Assembly (NCBI GenBank): GCA_023511795.1
Contig: JAIMAU010000001.1
Location: 450,384-514,383, forward strand
Source of the DNA: Armatimonadota bacterium
Lineage (GTDB): Bacteria > Armatimonadota > UBA5829 > DTJY01
Direction: 5' to 3'
Length of the DNA: 64,000 bases
In this document: positions 44,102 through 55,400 of the stretch, piece by piece
Numbering within the stretch: the first letter of the stretch is position 1
Layout: each line of letters begins with the position of its first letter
Position numbers and translations under genes: made by a program
The notes under the pieces: model-generated
What the model was told of the DNA's origin: nothing
Databases searched by the model: none
Seen by the model: the letters and a program-made list of their open reading frames with translations, nothing else

Positions 44102-44935
44102 ATGCCCGAATGGCTCGGTGCAGCGATTGCATTCATATATGGGACGGTGGTCGGCAGTTTTCTCAATGTATGTATCTGGCGTATGCCGAGGGATGAGTCA
44201 ATCATCCGGCCAGGTTCCCGTTGTCCATCTTGTAAAACACTCCTCCGTGCATGGGATCTGGTCCCCTTGGTAAGTTTCTTGATTCAAAATAGACGCTGCC
44301 GTTATTGTGGCGAGCCAATTAGTTGGCGGTATTTCTTGGTTGAATTATTGACTGGAGGATATTTCGCAGTAACATATATCTGGTTCGGATACAGCGTGAA
44401 CTTCTTTGCGCATGCGCTTTTTGGAGCTGCACTAATCGCAGTTTTTTTTATAGACTTAGAACATTGGATTATACCGGACCAGCTAAGCCTTTTTGGGATA
44501 GTAGTTGGTTTGGTACATGATGGAATCGAATTGGCAATAGGGGGTCGGCAACCATATAGGATTCCAATACCAGGTACAGATTTGCTGTTGCCTGTGCCAC
44601 AATCAATAGCAGCAATCGTAATCTGCGGCGGATTTTTCATGGCAATCGCCGTTATCAGCTATTATGTATTCAAGAAAGAAGGGATGGGCGGCGGCGATAT
44701 TAAGCTAGCAGCAGCGATAGGCGCAAACTTAGGAATATGGCCTTCGATGGTATCATTCCTGATTGCGGTGGCGCTGGGCAGCTTGATTGGCATTGGCTTG
44801 GTTTTGGCAGGCAAAAAAACAAGAAAAGACTATGTTCCTTTTGGGCCAATGATGGTTGCCGGTGCGATAATAGCAATATTTTTTGGCCAGCGAATACTGG
44901 ATTCATATCTAGTTTTTAGTGGACTTGGCAACTAG
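44102..44935 (+). CDS. pilD: Prepilin peptidase/N-methyltransferase PilD
   Basis: 277 aa. Polytopic membrane aspartyl protease that cleaves prepilin leaders and methylates the new N-terminus. The N-terminal methylase domain carries two CxxC pairs (CPSCKTLL, CRYCGEPI). The catalytic Asp motifs are FIDLEHWIIPD and GGGDIKLAAAIG. All three pseudopilins downstream that keep Glu5 are its expected substrates. Confidence 0.96.
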   Translation: MPEWLGAAIAFIYGTVVGSFLNVCIWRMPRDESIIRPGSRCPSCKTLLRAWDLVPLVSFLIQNRRCRYCGEPISWRYFLVELLTGGYFAVTYIWFGYSVNFFAHALFGAALIAVFFIDLEHWIIPDQLSLFGIVVGLVHDGIELAIGGRQPYRIPIPGTDLLLPVPQSIAAIVICGGFFMAIAVISYYVFKKEGMGGGDIKLAAAIGANLGIWPSMVSFLIAVALGSLIGIGLVLAGKKTRKDYVPFGPMMVAGAIIAIFFGQRILDSYLVFSGLGN

Positions 44936-44977
44936 GCGGGGTCGGATACGCGGCTCTGGCAAACGGAGGAATGAAAG

Positions 44978-45754
44978 ATGCTACTAAAAAAACATGGCGG
45001 TTTTACAATTATAGAACTTTTGACAGTTATTAGTATCATGGGCGTGCTAGCGGCCTTAATCTTTCCAGTCGTAGCTTCTTCACGCGAAAGTGCGAAGAAA
45101 GCTCAGTGCACGAGCAATCTTCACCAAATGTGGACCGCTCTAAAGCAATTTCAAATGGACGAACACCGATATCCAGATTTTATTGCAGGTCCGGCGTATA
45201 GGGAGAATGGAGCAATTGTACCGCTAAATAAGACTTCTGGCATGGATGCAACCGGCCGTGCTGTGTCGCTATACCCCGAATACATAAAAGAGGCTAGTGC
45301 TCTAAATTGTCCAAAATCTGTTGTCAACGGAGAGGGCGCGGAATATAAGCAAACGGACGTAGCCCCAGACCCATTAGGCAGAACGTGGTATGAGACCAAC
45401 ACAACAGACCCCAATAACCCAGAGCCACAGCCAGTTTTTCTATATAAATACTCCAGTTACGATTACCAGTGCCCAAGACCGCTTGGATGGAAACCCGAGG
45501 CGCATTATTCCATTGAGTGGCCGCTAGATGATGATGATGACAAGCTACAAGAAAATATAGTAAAACAATTAAAATGGCGGAACCCGCCTGCAGAGACAGT
45601 CGTTGCTTGGTGTTCCTACCACAGGGATGTCACACGAACAGGAGTTAGGCCCAACAGCAAAGATTTAGTGCTGTTCTTGGATGGACATGTAAAACAACTG
45701 CCATCTTCATTGGCAATTGATTGGAAAAACGCCTGGAGGAACTTCAAACAATAG
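44978..45754 (+). CDS. Type IV prepilin-like protein, H-X9-DG type
   Basis: 258 aa. RBS GGAGGAATG. Leader ends KKHGG before FTIIELLTVISIMGVLAALI, the class III prepilin signal with Glu5. A single pilin helix is followed by a globular domain (SYDYQCPRPLGW) with a C-terminal LVLFLDGHVKQLP, the 'processing-associated H-X9-DG' pattern common in Planctomycetes, Lentisphaerae and Armatimonadota. It may be the major or a minor pilin. Confidence 0.92.
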   Translation: MLLKKHGGFTIIELLTVISIMGVLAALIFPVVASSRESAKKAQCTSNLHQMWTALKQFQMDEHRYPDFIAGPAYRENGAIVPLNKTSGMDATGRAVSLYPEYIKEASALNCPKSVVNGEGAEYKQTDVAPDPLGRTWYETNTTDPNNPEPQPVFLYKYSSYDYQCPRPLGWKPEAHYSIEWPLDDDDDKLQENIVKQLKWRNPPAETVVAWCSYHRDVTRTGVRPNSKDLVLFLDGHVKQLPSSLAIDWKNAWRNFKQ

Positions 45755-46087
45755 AGCAAAATCAAGCTAAAGTTCGCCGAAAGGTAACTAAAACAGATGC
45801 TTGCTTCCTTATTTATTTGAAAAGAAATGGCAAGGCTGTTGAAGTTACCTTGTTTAACATTTAGGATGGGAACATTAATCGAGTTCGGGGAGTCAAATAA
45901 CTGGTAGAAAATAGCGCTTAAATGCGTGAAGATACCAGGTAAGTATGCGCCCTCCGGCTCATCCGAATTAATAAAATTGGCCCGTGCTCCTAATGAAGTA
46001 AATTGTTTCATGAAAACGTTGGAGAGCAGGACCAAAGAGTAGCGATTGAGACGGAAGCCGGCGCATTCTTTTTAGGAAGACCGATTG
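45755..46087 (+). other. 333-bp gap in the pil operon with a long hairpin
   Basis: No gene is supported. The only strong structure is a long imperfect hairpin: AAGGTAACT (45781-45789) with AGTTACCTT (45843-45851), inner ACAG with CTGT and CTTGC with GCAAG. Only scattered T follow, so it may slow or process the transcript rather than end it. Confidence 0.55.
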
Positions 46088-47884
46088 GTGAAGCCAATGA
46101 AGCTTCTTTTACAATTTAAAAATGAGCGAGGAATATCCTTAGTCGAGGTCCTGACAGCAATAGTCATATTCCTCGGCGGCATTCTCCTAGTGGTGCGCAT
46201 GTTTCCAGGTGGTTTTGCCGTCGTAAAGCACAGTGAAGACGTTACCCTCGCAAATCGCCTTGCCCAACAGGAGCTCGAGCGGTGGAAAGGTATGGCTGCC
46301 AATCTTCCTGGCGGAATATTGCCTTGGGGTTGGAATGAAACCTCCGGCGCCTATACCGTGCTTCCTGATATTAGTCCAGACAACTTGCGCGATCCTGTCG
46401 AACCTAGCGATGGGTGGCCAGCAGGATTTAACACGTACTATTACACGGATGTCAACAAATTCCGCCACATCTATGCTGAAGCTACCAAGATTCCCATGCC
46501 ATTAAACCCAGCGGCCCCTGACTCCTTAGGTTCGATTTACATCCTGGGATTCAGCCCCATAGCGTGGGATGGCCCAGGATCCATTAAGGTTTATAGCGGC
46601 CCGATGCGACGGCGAAATGTTTGGCTTGGGATTCCTACACTCAGAAGCCTTAGTGAATATGCCATTGATTATGATAATGCGGTTATCTATCTCCGGGCTA
46701 CCCCCTATACCCGGCGATTTATGATTACCTACTCCTATTGGGACAATGACCCTTTGGTAGATGGCAGACCTGACCTGGTTCCGGTGGTTAGCCAAGAAAT
46801 TATTGTCAACAACAATACTGCCAAACAAATTGACCCCTACACTGTGGCAGTAGATATTCCAGGCCCAGCAGGAACAAAGCTGTCTACAGAACCGGGTTAT
46901 ATGTTTATCGACCATGGCAGCGATTCACTGCATCGAATGTTCGAGCTGATAGATGCAGGCGCTCGGTGGAATCCGAACAATCCGTATGAATACAAAGTTT
47001 TAGACTATGTGGCCGGCGTTATTTATTTTAACCCATATGGATATGGCTACGAAGAATATACCGCACGAGGGAAAATGCCTTTGATTGCCTACATAGACTA
47101 CAATGTTCTCGATTGGCATATTATTCGCGAGGAGCGAAAACTCCCCGACCATATAAACAGTCCAGCAGATTGCGAGTTTAAACTTACCCTTCGGTTTATA
47201 AAAAAGGCTGGAGAAACCATTGAATTGAATGGCCAAAAATATGAAGGATTGGCGGCACACCCACCTTATAATTATCTTCCATATGATGTATTAGCGCTCG
47301 ACGTGGAAACTGGCGCATATTATACTGAAGACAGCAAAATGAGCGACGGAACCCCAGCATTGCAGGTTAATTATAAAGACGGGATAATCCGCTTTCATCC
47401 TTTGTTTGCCGGCAAAACATTTCGCGTCTACTACCGCGCAGATGGGGATTGGGCGGTTCAAGTTTATAAAACCTATGATGTATACCGGAAAAGCGATAGG
47501 CTGAGCTTGGATTACCGCCAATACCATATAAACAACAATGGCATAATGACTTTCACCAGATGCTATGCTGGTATGGCCGTAGCAGTGGATTATACCTTCG
47601 AGGCTACCATCCAAGGGCAGGGGCGCTTAAGGCTTACCAGGAATGGCGATACTTTCCGCATTTCGGAGGCCACGGGCCCCGGAGGTTACTGCAGTGTTGA
47701 TATCCGCCAAAGATTGTTGGACTTATATGGTCCAGACTCCGACCCGAGAATTCTATTTGTAAGCAAGGTCTATGGCATTACCCTCGGCGCAAGGGTTATT
47801 TGGCGTGACTCCGGCCGCGCGCTGAAGGCCGGCAAATGGAAGTCTGCAGATATACAGACATATCTGACGCGGGCGATGCAGTAA
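46088..47884 (+). CDS. Oversized PilV/GspI-like pseudopilin
   Basis: 598 aa, against 150-200 in normal PilV. The GTG at 46088 has AGGAAGA upstream; the TTG at 46085 is the alternative. Leader NERG precedes ISLVEVLTAIVIFLGGILLV with Glu5 intact, followed by the PilV-like LANRLAQQELERWKG. Beyond the pilin part are ~450 residues of beta-rich sequence with a repeated motif (DYDNAVIYLRAT, DYVAGVIYFNPYG, NYKDGIIRFHPLF, NNGIMTFTRC). The big globular head would protrude from the pilus tip. Confidence 0.85.
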   Translation: MKPMKLLLQFKNERGISLVEVLTAIVIFLGGILLVVRMFPGGFAVVKHSEDVTLANRLAQQELERWKGMAANLPGGILPWGWNETSGAYTVLPDISPDNLRDPVEPSDGWPAGFNTYYYTDVNKFRHIYAEATKIPMPLNPAAPDSLGSIYILGFSPIAWDGPGSIKVYSGPMRRRNVWLGIPTLRSLSEYAIDYDNAVIYLRATPYTRRFMITYSYWDNDPLVDGRPDLVPVVSQEIIVNNNTAKQIDPYTVAVDIPGPAGTKLSTEPGYMFIDHGSDSLHRMFELIDAGARWNPNNPYEYKVLDYVAGVIYFNPYGYGYEEYTARGKMPLIAYIDYNVLDWHIIREERKLPDHINSPADCEFKLTLRFIKKAGETIELNGQKYEGLAAHPPYNYLPYDVLALDVETGAYYTEDSKMSDGTPALQVNYKDGIIRFHPLFAGKTFRVYYRADGDWAVQVYKTYDVYRKSDRLSLDYRQYHINNNGIMTFTRCYAGMAVAVDYTFEATIQGQGRLRLTRNGDTFRISEATGPGGYCSVDIRQRLLDLYGPDSDPRILFVSKVYGITLGARVIWRDSGRALKAGKWKSADIQTYLTRAMQ

Positions 47885-47910
47885 GCAGCGAATAGGGTTG
47901 CTAAGAGAAG

Positions 47911-49692
47911 ATGAAACGATTTCTTAAATCCAATAAGGGATTCACGCTCTTAGAAATACTGATTGTCATTGCCTTGACGGTGATTGTTCTGGGACTGGTC
48001 TTCATTCCGGTTACCAGGACTTTCGAATTTACTCGACAGGCCGAAGTGATGGTCAGGACCCAGGACAACGCGCGCATCGCCATGGAACAGATAAGCCGTG
48101 ATTTGGCGGATGCCATGTATGTTTTCGACAATACGCGGGACCCAATCAATTTTAAGGTAAAAGATGCAACGGGTAGAACAGTTTTCGTCCCAGTATATTA
48201 CGCCAAAATTGATTTGGTTCTTCCTCGCATGAGATGCTATTGTACTAGCCCGAAACATCCTAATAACCAGCCGAGGGATTTTCCGAGACACGATCCTTCT
48301 AATCCCGATTTTGACGAATCAGCGCCAAGGTGTAAGTATGATGGATCGTTGCTGGAAATCCGGCCTGCCGAGCCACTTGCGCCTGATACTTTTATTGTTC
48401 GCTATTTCATAGGCCTGAGAGATCCGACAGCAGAGTATTCGAATAGTTATGCGAGCAAGACAGCAGTCCCGGGTACTGATAATATGTTTGTCCTTTACCG
48501 GGCAGAGTTTAGTCTCTACGATGATAACTTATTTGACCCAAGCATTCCCGTACAGGACCGACTGTCTTATCCAAACTTTTTCTATGATGAACCATACTGC
48601 AAACGCTGGAAGCAAATAAGCAGGCCTATGGTTACGGTGGAGAATACCGACCTAGTGAACATTAGATTTGAAGGTGTAAATCCAATCGTTATGCCGACGG
48701 TAAAGTTTATGCCGACGGCCGTCTACAACGATCCCATGGTTCCAACTGTGGAAAAGAGTGATGCTCCGGAGTTTGGCGATGCACCGCCAACCGTTTATAA
48801 AGCGACCTATGGACATTGGGTTCTGCCCTACGAGGTTATGCTATTGCGAAAAGATCCGAAGAATCCAGGCTCGCATATATTGTATAAGACAGCTCAGAGC
48901 ACCGATGGAAATGGCAATCCGTTTATAGGCATCTTTAGGGATGGAAAGCTGATATTCAATATAACAAAATACCTGGCTACGAAGAATACCAGTAAATATG
49001 GCGCCGGGATAATCGAACCAGCGAAGCCTGAAGTTGCCTTCACGATTGATCCGGTTAAAGGCACTGCGAATTTCGCCTTTCCGGTAGTAAACGACCAAAT
49101 CAGCAGTAGAGCGGGCGGTACAATGGCGATTAGCAAGATGGGTAGCACTGACGATATCAACGCGGCTTATATTAGTTCAGGATACCGCGACCGATACCGC
49201 CGCTTCCTAATCAATGATCCTACTGATACTTCAGACCCAGTTTCCGAGATACTACTTAATGCACGGGTTGTACCGATGTCCGAGCGTGTAGTAGCACCTT
49301 GTGCCACCCCGGGTTCAAACTATGGAAAACCAATTCTGTATAGTCGGACTCCACTATATTGCTACGAGCCAGATTATAACCAATACAAGCTGGATATTGA
49401 TTATGGCATCGGAGGCAATGGAACACCTTGTGAAGGCGTCGCGGCAATTTTCTTCCATTCCCTTCAGACCCAGGAGAGAGGATCAGGTGTACCATTGCCG
49501 CCGGGGAAAGACAATGTGTTTGTCTTTTATCAGGTGCAGAACAATCTTGCAGATGACACATTGCGGGCAAATTATGTGACAAAGAGCTTGATAACAGTGA
49601 CGTTAGGCATAAAAATGTATGACCCAGCATCAGGTAAGCCACAGAATATCGAACTTACAAATAAGGTGCGCATTAGGAACGTTGCCTCATGA
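47911..49692 (+). CDS. Oversized PilW/GspJ-like pseudopilin
   Basis: 593 aa. Leader MKRFLKSNKG, then FTLLEILIVIALTVIVLGLV with Glu5. The stalk contains the PilW-like EVMVRTQDNARIAMEQISRD. A large head follows with several cysteines (CYCTSPKHP, APRCKYDG), possibly a metal-binding or disulfide knot. The stop overlaps the next start in ATGA (49689-49692), so the two are translationally coupled. Confidence 0.87.
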   Translation: MKRFLKSNKGFTLLEILIVIALTVIVLGLVFIPVTRTFEFTRQAEVMVRTQDNARIAMEQISRDLADAMYVFDNTRDPINFKVKDATGRTVFVPVYYAKIDLVLPRMRCYCTSPKHPNNQPRDFPRHDPSNPDFDESAPRCKYDGSLLEIRPAEPLAPDTFIVRYFIGLRDPTAEYSNSYASKTAVPGTDNMFVLYRAEFSLYDDNLFDPSIPVQDRLSYPNFFYDEPYCKRWKQISRPMVTVENTDLVNIRFEGVNPIVMPTVKFMPTAVYNDPMVPTVEKSDAPEFGDAPPTVYKATYGHWVLPYEVMLLRKDPKNPGSHILYKTAQSTDGNGNPFIGIFRDGKLIFNITKYLATKNTSKYGAGIIEPAKPEVAFTIDPVKGTANFAFPVVNDQISSRAGGTMAISKMGSTDDINAAYISSGYRDRYRRFLINDPTDTSDPVSEILLNARVVPMSERVVAPCATPGSNYGKPILYSRTPLYCYEPDYNQYKLDIDYGIGGNGTPCEGVAAIFFHSLQTQERGSGVPLPPGKDNVFVFYQVQNNLADDTLRANYVTKSLITVTLGIKMYDPASGKPQNIELTNKVRIRNVAS

Positions 49693-52331
49693 GCGGGTGG
49701 TGTAAACGAATGCAAAAAGATCAACCGGGCAAAAATACATTGGCTAACCAAAGTGGCCAGTCGCTCATACTGGCATTGACAATTATGTTCCTTTTGCTCT
49801 TCCTTGGCGGCATATTTGTTGCTCTCATTGCTCGAAACTTGGTGAGAGCACAAAGAAGCGGCGAAAGCTTGTCGGCGGAGTATCTTGCCGAGGTTGGTAT
49901 ACGATATGCAGACCACCAACTAACCTACAGCGAGGAAGGGGCGGACTGGCGGCCAGTGCCGACATTCCCGAAAGTAGTCCAAGCAATCGCAAATGGCCAA
50001 AACCCTGAGTCCTTACCCCCGGCAGATAAACCCAATCCATTGGACCCTGATTACCAGTGGCTAATAAGAGGTTTCAGCAGGTTTAATTATGGTAAAGGAC
50101 GATTTCTCCTCCTCGTAACCTATGAGCCGAAGCGTGGCGACCCGATGTCAAAGTATATCAAGATAACGTCAATTGGACGCTCGGGAATTGTTGACCAGAA
50201 TGACCCCACTACTTGGACAAAACAGCCTTCTCGTTTGCGCTCCGAACTCGTTGCATATAAGGCAATTTGCATTACCGATTACGCCAGGTTTATAACAAAC
50301 AAAGATAGAAGGACAGGTGCATTACCCCTAGGCACTCCAAGGTTTACAACAAACTTCGGAGAGCTAGTGAATAATAACATTCATGGCGCACCTATCCGTG
50401 TAAATGGCGATTTAATTTGGCACGGCAAGAACTACGTTTGGCTGGATGCAAGTAGGGGTGATGTTGTAGAAGTGGCTGGCGATATAAGCCATGCTTCGCC
50501 GCCATCACCATCGGAACCAGATGTCACCGCCGTCTATGTTAATGGTGTTCAGGCAGAGGAAAGCAGTTCGCCGACTTTCAATACAAGTCCAGATGATCCT
50601 AATGCTGAGATTGGAAAGTACAGAGATGGCAGACTCGAACCTGACGTACAAAAGAGGCCAAGGCACATTACTAGGATTGAGCCACCTTTGATAGATGCGC
50701 TCGGTACCGCAAGCAGGGTGACAAGATATCGTGAGCTTACTCGGAATTCAGGCGAGTGGAAACAGACAAGACAAGGCGAATGGTATAATACAGGCTATTA
50801 CGGTTGGGGCAAGGGTATTTATATCGCAAACTTTCGCGACGTCCAAACTGAAAGCGAGGGTTATACCCTTCGGGCAAACTGGACTCAGCCTGGTACAGAG
50901 TATTGGAATGGCCCATATTACACGCCGCCTGCTGTAACTATCACCCTTTTTCCTTATGACCTCGACAATGCTGATAATGATAATAAACCCGAGACCGGAC
51001 CAGATATTGTTATAACAAGGGATGAGAGAACTCGCTATATATGGCGCGACCGGGATGGCAATCCCCTTCCTGCCACCGGTGAGCAAATTATAATGCAATA
51101 TCCAGAAAACGGTGTGATATTTGCCGAGGGGAATATACGGATTAAAGGCGTGCTTCCTCCAAAGGTCCAGCTCACTGTTGTATCTGGCGCAACTATCTAC
51201 ATTGACGGAAACATTCTCCGAAATCCAGCCGAGCCCGATGAAAGCGCAATCGCCCTGCTAGCCGAAGATTATGTATGCGTAAACACGACGCAGTTTTTTG
51301 GGCCTGCAAGAGAAGTCCCGCTTCCAAATCCAGGCGCAGAACATTTTGACGTTTCCCCAAAATCGTCATTCTGGTTTAGTTTTACATTTGGAGCAGATCC
51401 AGCTAGGGCATATCCGAACATTCCTGTCAGGCTTTATGCAAGACATACAGCAGCTCCTGGTGGCGCGAGCTATATAAACCTTCTGCTGAACTATCCGCCC
51501 AACCAAGCCGAGGTAAATTCCAATCCATATTATTCGTTCTACATGTTTAATCCAAGTGCAAACTTAGTTCCTTTGCGATATGTTTATCCTCTTGGCGATA
51601 TGATTTTGAACCCAAACACTTATTGGACCCAGCAATACGATGAGTGGGAGTGCGCAGCATTCCCACTGGAAATCTCCTACCCTGGTAATAAGAGTCCAAA
51701 TTATGCGATTTGGGGACTCCCCGGCAAGGAGAATTATATTGGTTTCCAGCTCGACCAGAGTATGCCGTTTGGGACTGGCACGCAGGATTATTATCTGTCG
51801 CGAGCGTTCATCCAGCCGCTAGATATAAGGATAGAAGCACTCATATATGCGCAGAATAAGTCGTTCTTTATTATCCCTGGTCCGTGGATGAATCCTGACC
51901 CAACGGACACAGAAGAAAACTTCCGAAGGCTTGGTCATCGGCCGCCTGGGACAAATCCGTTTTGGCCGTTTTATGGCCAGCCACCTGATATACGAATAAT
52001 TGTCTACGGCTCTATAAGCGAGAATTTGCCTGCGCCCATTGGTGATTCAAGCGCTTGGATGGAAAAGTGGGGTTGGATTCCACCTGAACATGGAACGTCT
52101 GGTGAGTTTGTTGATGCATATAGGCCTCCTCTCGACCCCAACCAGAATGGGAAAACAGACAAAAGGGCGGGTTTAACTTTTGTTTATGACGACCAGCTGT
52201 CATATCCTTATGTAGCAATCAGTCCAACTCAAGAAATTCCAGTTCGTTGTGATGAGTATGGTAGAGTTCTGCCGCTACTTCCAAAGTTGCCAGTAAGCCC
52301 ACAAATGTTGTATATGGGTGAACCCACTTAA
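49689..52331 (+). CDS. Oversized PilX/GspK-like pseudopilin
   Basis: 880 aa. N-terminus SGQSLILALTIMFLLLFLGG lacks Glu5, as in GspK/PilX proteins that cap the pseudopilus, and the PilX-type ESLSAEYLAEVGIRYADHQL follows. The rest is a long beta-rich extracellular region with a PFGTGTQDYYLSRAFIQP segment and DxN-type loops (DLDNADND, DPNQNGKTD). This order V-W-X matches minor-pseudopilin initiation complexes. Function is inferred from position and N-terminus. Confidence 0.85.
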   Translation: MSGWCKRMQKDQPGKNTLANQSGQSLILALTIMFLLLFLGGIFVALIARNLVRAQRSGESLSAEYLAEVGIRYADHQLTYSEEGADWRPVPTFPKVVQAIANGQNPESLPPADKPNPLDPDYQWLIRGFSRFNYGKGRFLLLVTYEPKRGDPMSKYIKITSIGRSGIVDQNDPTTWTKQPSRLRSELVAYKAICITDYARFITNKDRRTGALPLGTPRFTTNFGELVNNNIHGAPIRVNGDLIWHGKNYVWLDASRGDVVEVAGDISHASPPSPSEPDVTAVYVNGVQAEESSSPTFNTSPDDPNAEIGKYRDGRLEPDVQKRPRHITRIEPPLIDALGTASRVTRYRELTRNSGEWKQTRQGEWYNTGYYGWGKGIYIANFRDVQTESEGYTLRANWTQPGTEYWNGPYYTPPAVTITLFPYDLDNADNDNKPETGPDIVITRDERTRYIWRDRDGNPLPATGEQIIMQYPENGVIFAEGNIRIKGVLPPKVQLTVVSGATIYIDGNILRNPAEPDESAIALLAEDYVCVNTTQFFGPAREVPLPNPGAEHFDVSPKSSFWFSFTFGADPARAYPNIPVRLYARHTAAPGGASYINLLLNYPPNQAEVNSNPYYSFYMFNPSANLVPLRYVYPLGDMILNPNTYWTQQYDEWECAAFPLEISYPGNKSPNYAIWGLPGKENYIGFQLDQSMPFGTGTQDYYLSRAFIQPLDIRIEALIYAQNKSFFIIPGPWMNPDPTDTEENFRRLGHRPPGTNPFWPFYGQPPDIRIIVYGSISENLPAPIGDSSAWMEKWGWIPPEHGTSGEFVDAYRPPLDPNQNGKTDKRAGLTFVYDDQLSYPYVAISPTQEIPVRCDEYGRVLPLLPKLPVSPQMLYMGEPT

Positions 52332-52422
52332 TATGGAATATTTGGAACAAGACAGGCTGTGAAGTAATCAGAATAAATGAGAAAACATGGGCTACACCGG
52401 TTGAAACGGTGGTGAATTTTTC

Positions 52423-55400
52423 ATGAAATACAAGTTTGTAATTACAATTGCAATTTTGGTTTGCGTTGTGTTGCTGACCAGCGTAGTGCAAGCGGCTGGC
52501 TTTGTATATTCAGGCAGCCGAAAGGAGATCAAAGCTGGCGTTTTAATCTTTAAATACAATAATGCGGGAAATATTGAATACAGCAAAGCAAGCGATCCAT
52601 ATATATTTTATGTAATGGACCAGCGGAGCGAGCTCAAGCCAGCCGGCTGGGAATTCGTCAATCCTTTGGCGCCCTCAAGAGTGACGCCAGACATTATTAA
52701 TAGATGGGGGTCAGCTTATAAAGCTGGCGACCAAGTAACAAAGGACATGGCTTGCTATTGGGAAGTCAAGATAGATGCTCCATTTTCTGATTTAGCGAAG
52801 TTCGACGTGCTCTTTATGACATGTCCTTCTAGTTCAAACCTTTTGCTTAAGCCACGTGATATCGAAAAACTTCGGAAAATGGTTGACGCCGGCGGCGTAA
52901 TTTGGATCGAAGACCGTGGGGGCGCTAGATTTAGCGACACAAATGCTTTTTTTATACGCGATTTGGATTTTGGCACAGGCGGTTCGCCAGGATTAGCAAA
53001 TGTTCCCAACCCAGCACATCCGCTGCTTACCATGCCTTTTACTCTTAGCTGGGAGGAAGTAAGCAACCTTGGACCGGGCCCAGAATTGATTGGAAGGAAC
53101 TTCATATCAGCCGCAGACCCTCACTATTTTGCCCCCATAGTTTTGTCACAAGGGAGATTAATTGTGGCGGCTGCTCAATATGGCAGTGGCCATATCGTTG
53201 CTGTTGGCGAGAATGTGGGGACTGCAATTAGTAGCGCTGTAGGTAACGGCCCATACGCAAAACAGAATTGGATGCTTGCCCAAACCGAAGATTTAAAATT
53301 CGCCTACAATATTGTGAGCTGGGGCTCGGAGCATACTACTTTCCATAAAAATCCTCGCCATACAGGTTATTCATTTGAGCGAATGAGTAACAACTTGGCG
53401 ATACTGTGGAAATTCCTAACTCCAACTAGCTCAATGGAAACAGGTTCTTCGCCAGCTTTCCTCGACAATATGGTTTTTTACGTCGACAACCAGGGCATAC
53501 TCCATGCGTTTGATCTTATGCCAGAACGAGATAGAGACAACGATGGAAATCCTGACGATGGTAAACCCGATTTTGGGACGGGTACGCCTTACGATGAAGT
53601 GTGGTTTGATCAGGTGGGCCCGGCATCGTCGCCCACAACTGCCTATGTTTCGGTAGGTGGCAATTTTATCCCAGCTGTGTTTGTGACAACAAAAGAAGGC
53701 AAAGTTATCGGATACTGCGCTCGCGACGGAAGTCAGAAACACGACGCCCTTAATCTCGGTGTTCCTTTTGCAAGCGACTACGATATCCCTGCGCCAACCT
53801 TTTGTGATGGAGTGCTCTATTGTGGAAGTTTGGATGGCAGACTTTACGCTCACGACTATAATAGAGACATTTCCTGGGTGTGGCCAAGGCCGCCTCAGTA
53901 CTCAGGTATTGGCCAGGTTTTAAACTCGCCTACCATTGGATATTTCCGCAATCCGGCGACCGGAGCGGTTGACCAGGTGCTTCATCTAGCGACACGTGGT
54001 ATCAAAGGAACATCTGATGGCGCCATCCAGTGTTTTCCAATTAAAGTGTTCGGCGAGCCCCTTAAAAAGGTCGGAGCTACTGGGACAGGAACAAGCATTT
54101 ATGAAATTGCTTTACCAAGCACTGCCATAATAGAAACCCCGGGTTCGTATCAGGTCTATTATGTGCTTCCCGATGGAACAATAGAAGATGTTACAGACAA
54201 TGTTATAAGAATTAATCAGCCAGGAAAGTTCGAGATTAGCGAGAGTACTCCCAAACAAATTCCTCCTGGAACTGGCTTATTCGCCAATTATGAGGTAGAT
54301 TATGCAAGCAATCAAGCTACTGGCATGTATCGCCAGCGTATCACCGTAAAAACACGTCGCCCAACGGGAATAGGTCCTGAGGGTGTTGGAGTTCTTTCTA
54401 CTCCAGCAGCAGGGCCAAATGATGTGCTGTACTACATTGCAGAAAACGGCTCAATCTATGCCGCTCAGGAAAGCGGACGTGGCGCAGCTGTCATTAAATG
54501 GCGGTGGTTCCTTGGCGATCCCGGTGCAGTGCAGCTTCTTGGCGGTCAAGCTTTGCCCGTTGGGTCGCCGGTGATAGGCGATGACATAGTCTATGTTGCT
54601 GTAAACGTAGATGGGCAGGGGATGATTCTCGCCTTTGAAGCTGACCCCTCCTTTGTAATCAATACTGGCGTGCCGATTGACCGCCGCAGACCAGTCGAAG
54701 TATATCAGTTTGATACGCTAAATCCTGGCGTCGAACCAGTGCCAATAGGAGGGGCTCCCGAAGATAGCGGAGGTACTGCCGCGTACCGAGTAGACTACGA
54801 GAGGGGAAGGATTACATTTGTCAACTTCCGCGATCCTCGAAATAGTCAGACTGAGCTTTCCGCATCTCAAGATCTGGTGGTAAAGTTCTACATAGCTGAG
54901 GAAGCAGGCGGCAGTGGCACGCCAGAGTCTCAGTGCCATGCAGCATTCCCGCCTAGCGCGGGATTGGTAGTTTCCACCTGCCAGTGGTATCCAAATGACT
55001 CATGGAATAATCTAAGATGGTTTGCAAGGTTGCCAAATAATCCATTAGGCAAAACAGAAATAACTTCATCGCCCGCGTTGATTGGAGACACATTGTTTGT
55101 CGGTTGTGCAAATGGCATGCTTGCTGTCTTGGACGTCGGCAAGCTAAATGAGAAATTCCGCGGCCCATGCTCAAATGTTTCGCAAGACCCTGAGAGCATT
55201 AAATTAATCAGAGTTTTTCCTGCAATGCCCGGTATAAATCCTCCCAGCGCTGCGGGCAACGTATGGGCGACTGTTGCAGGGCAGAACGGAATCCTTGCGG
55301 TAGCGACACAAGCTGGATTGGTCGTTCTCCACAACGGTCTTACACTTGTGGCTGACGGCAAGCGAATACTCGAAATTGATGCCGGAGGCTCAGCCGTTTG

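Noticed and set aside
45616..46035. 139-aa minus-strand frame in the pil operon gap
   Set aside because: Overlaps the 3' end of the prepilin gene, no start signal or known motif. The gap is better described as non-coding with a hairpin.
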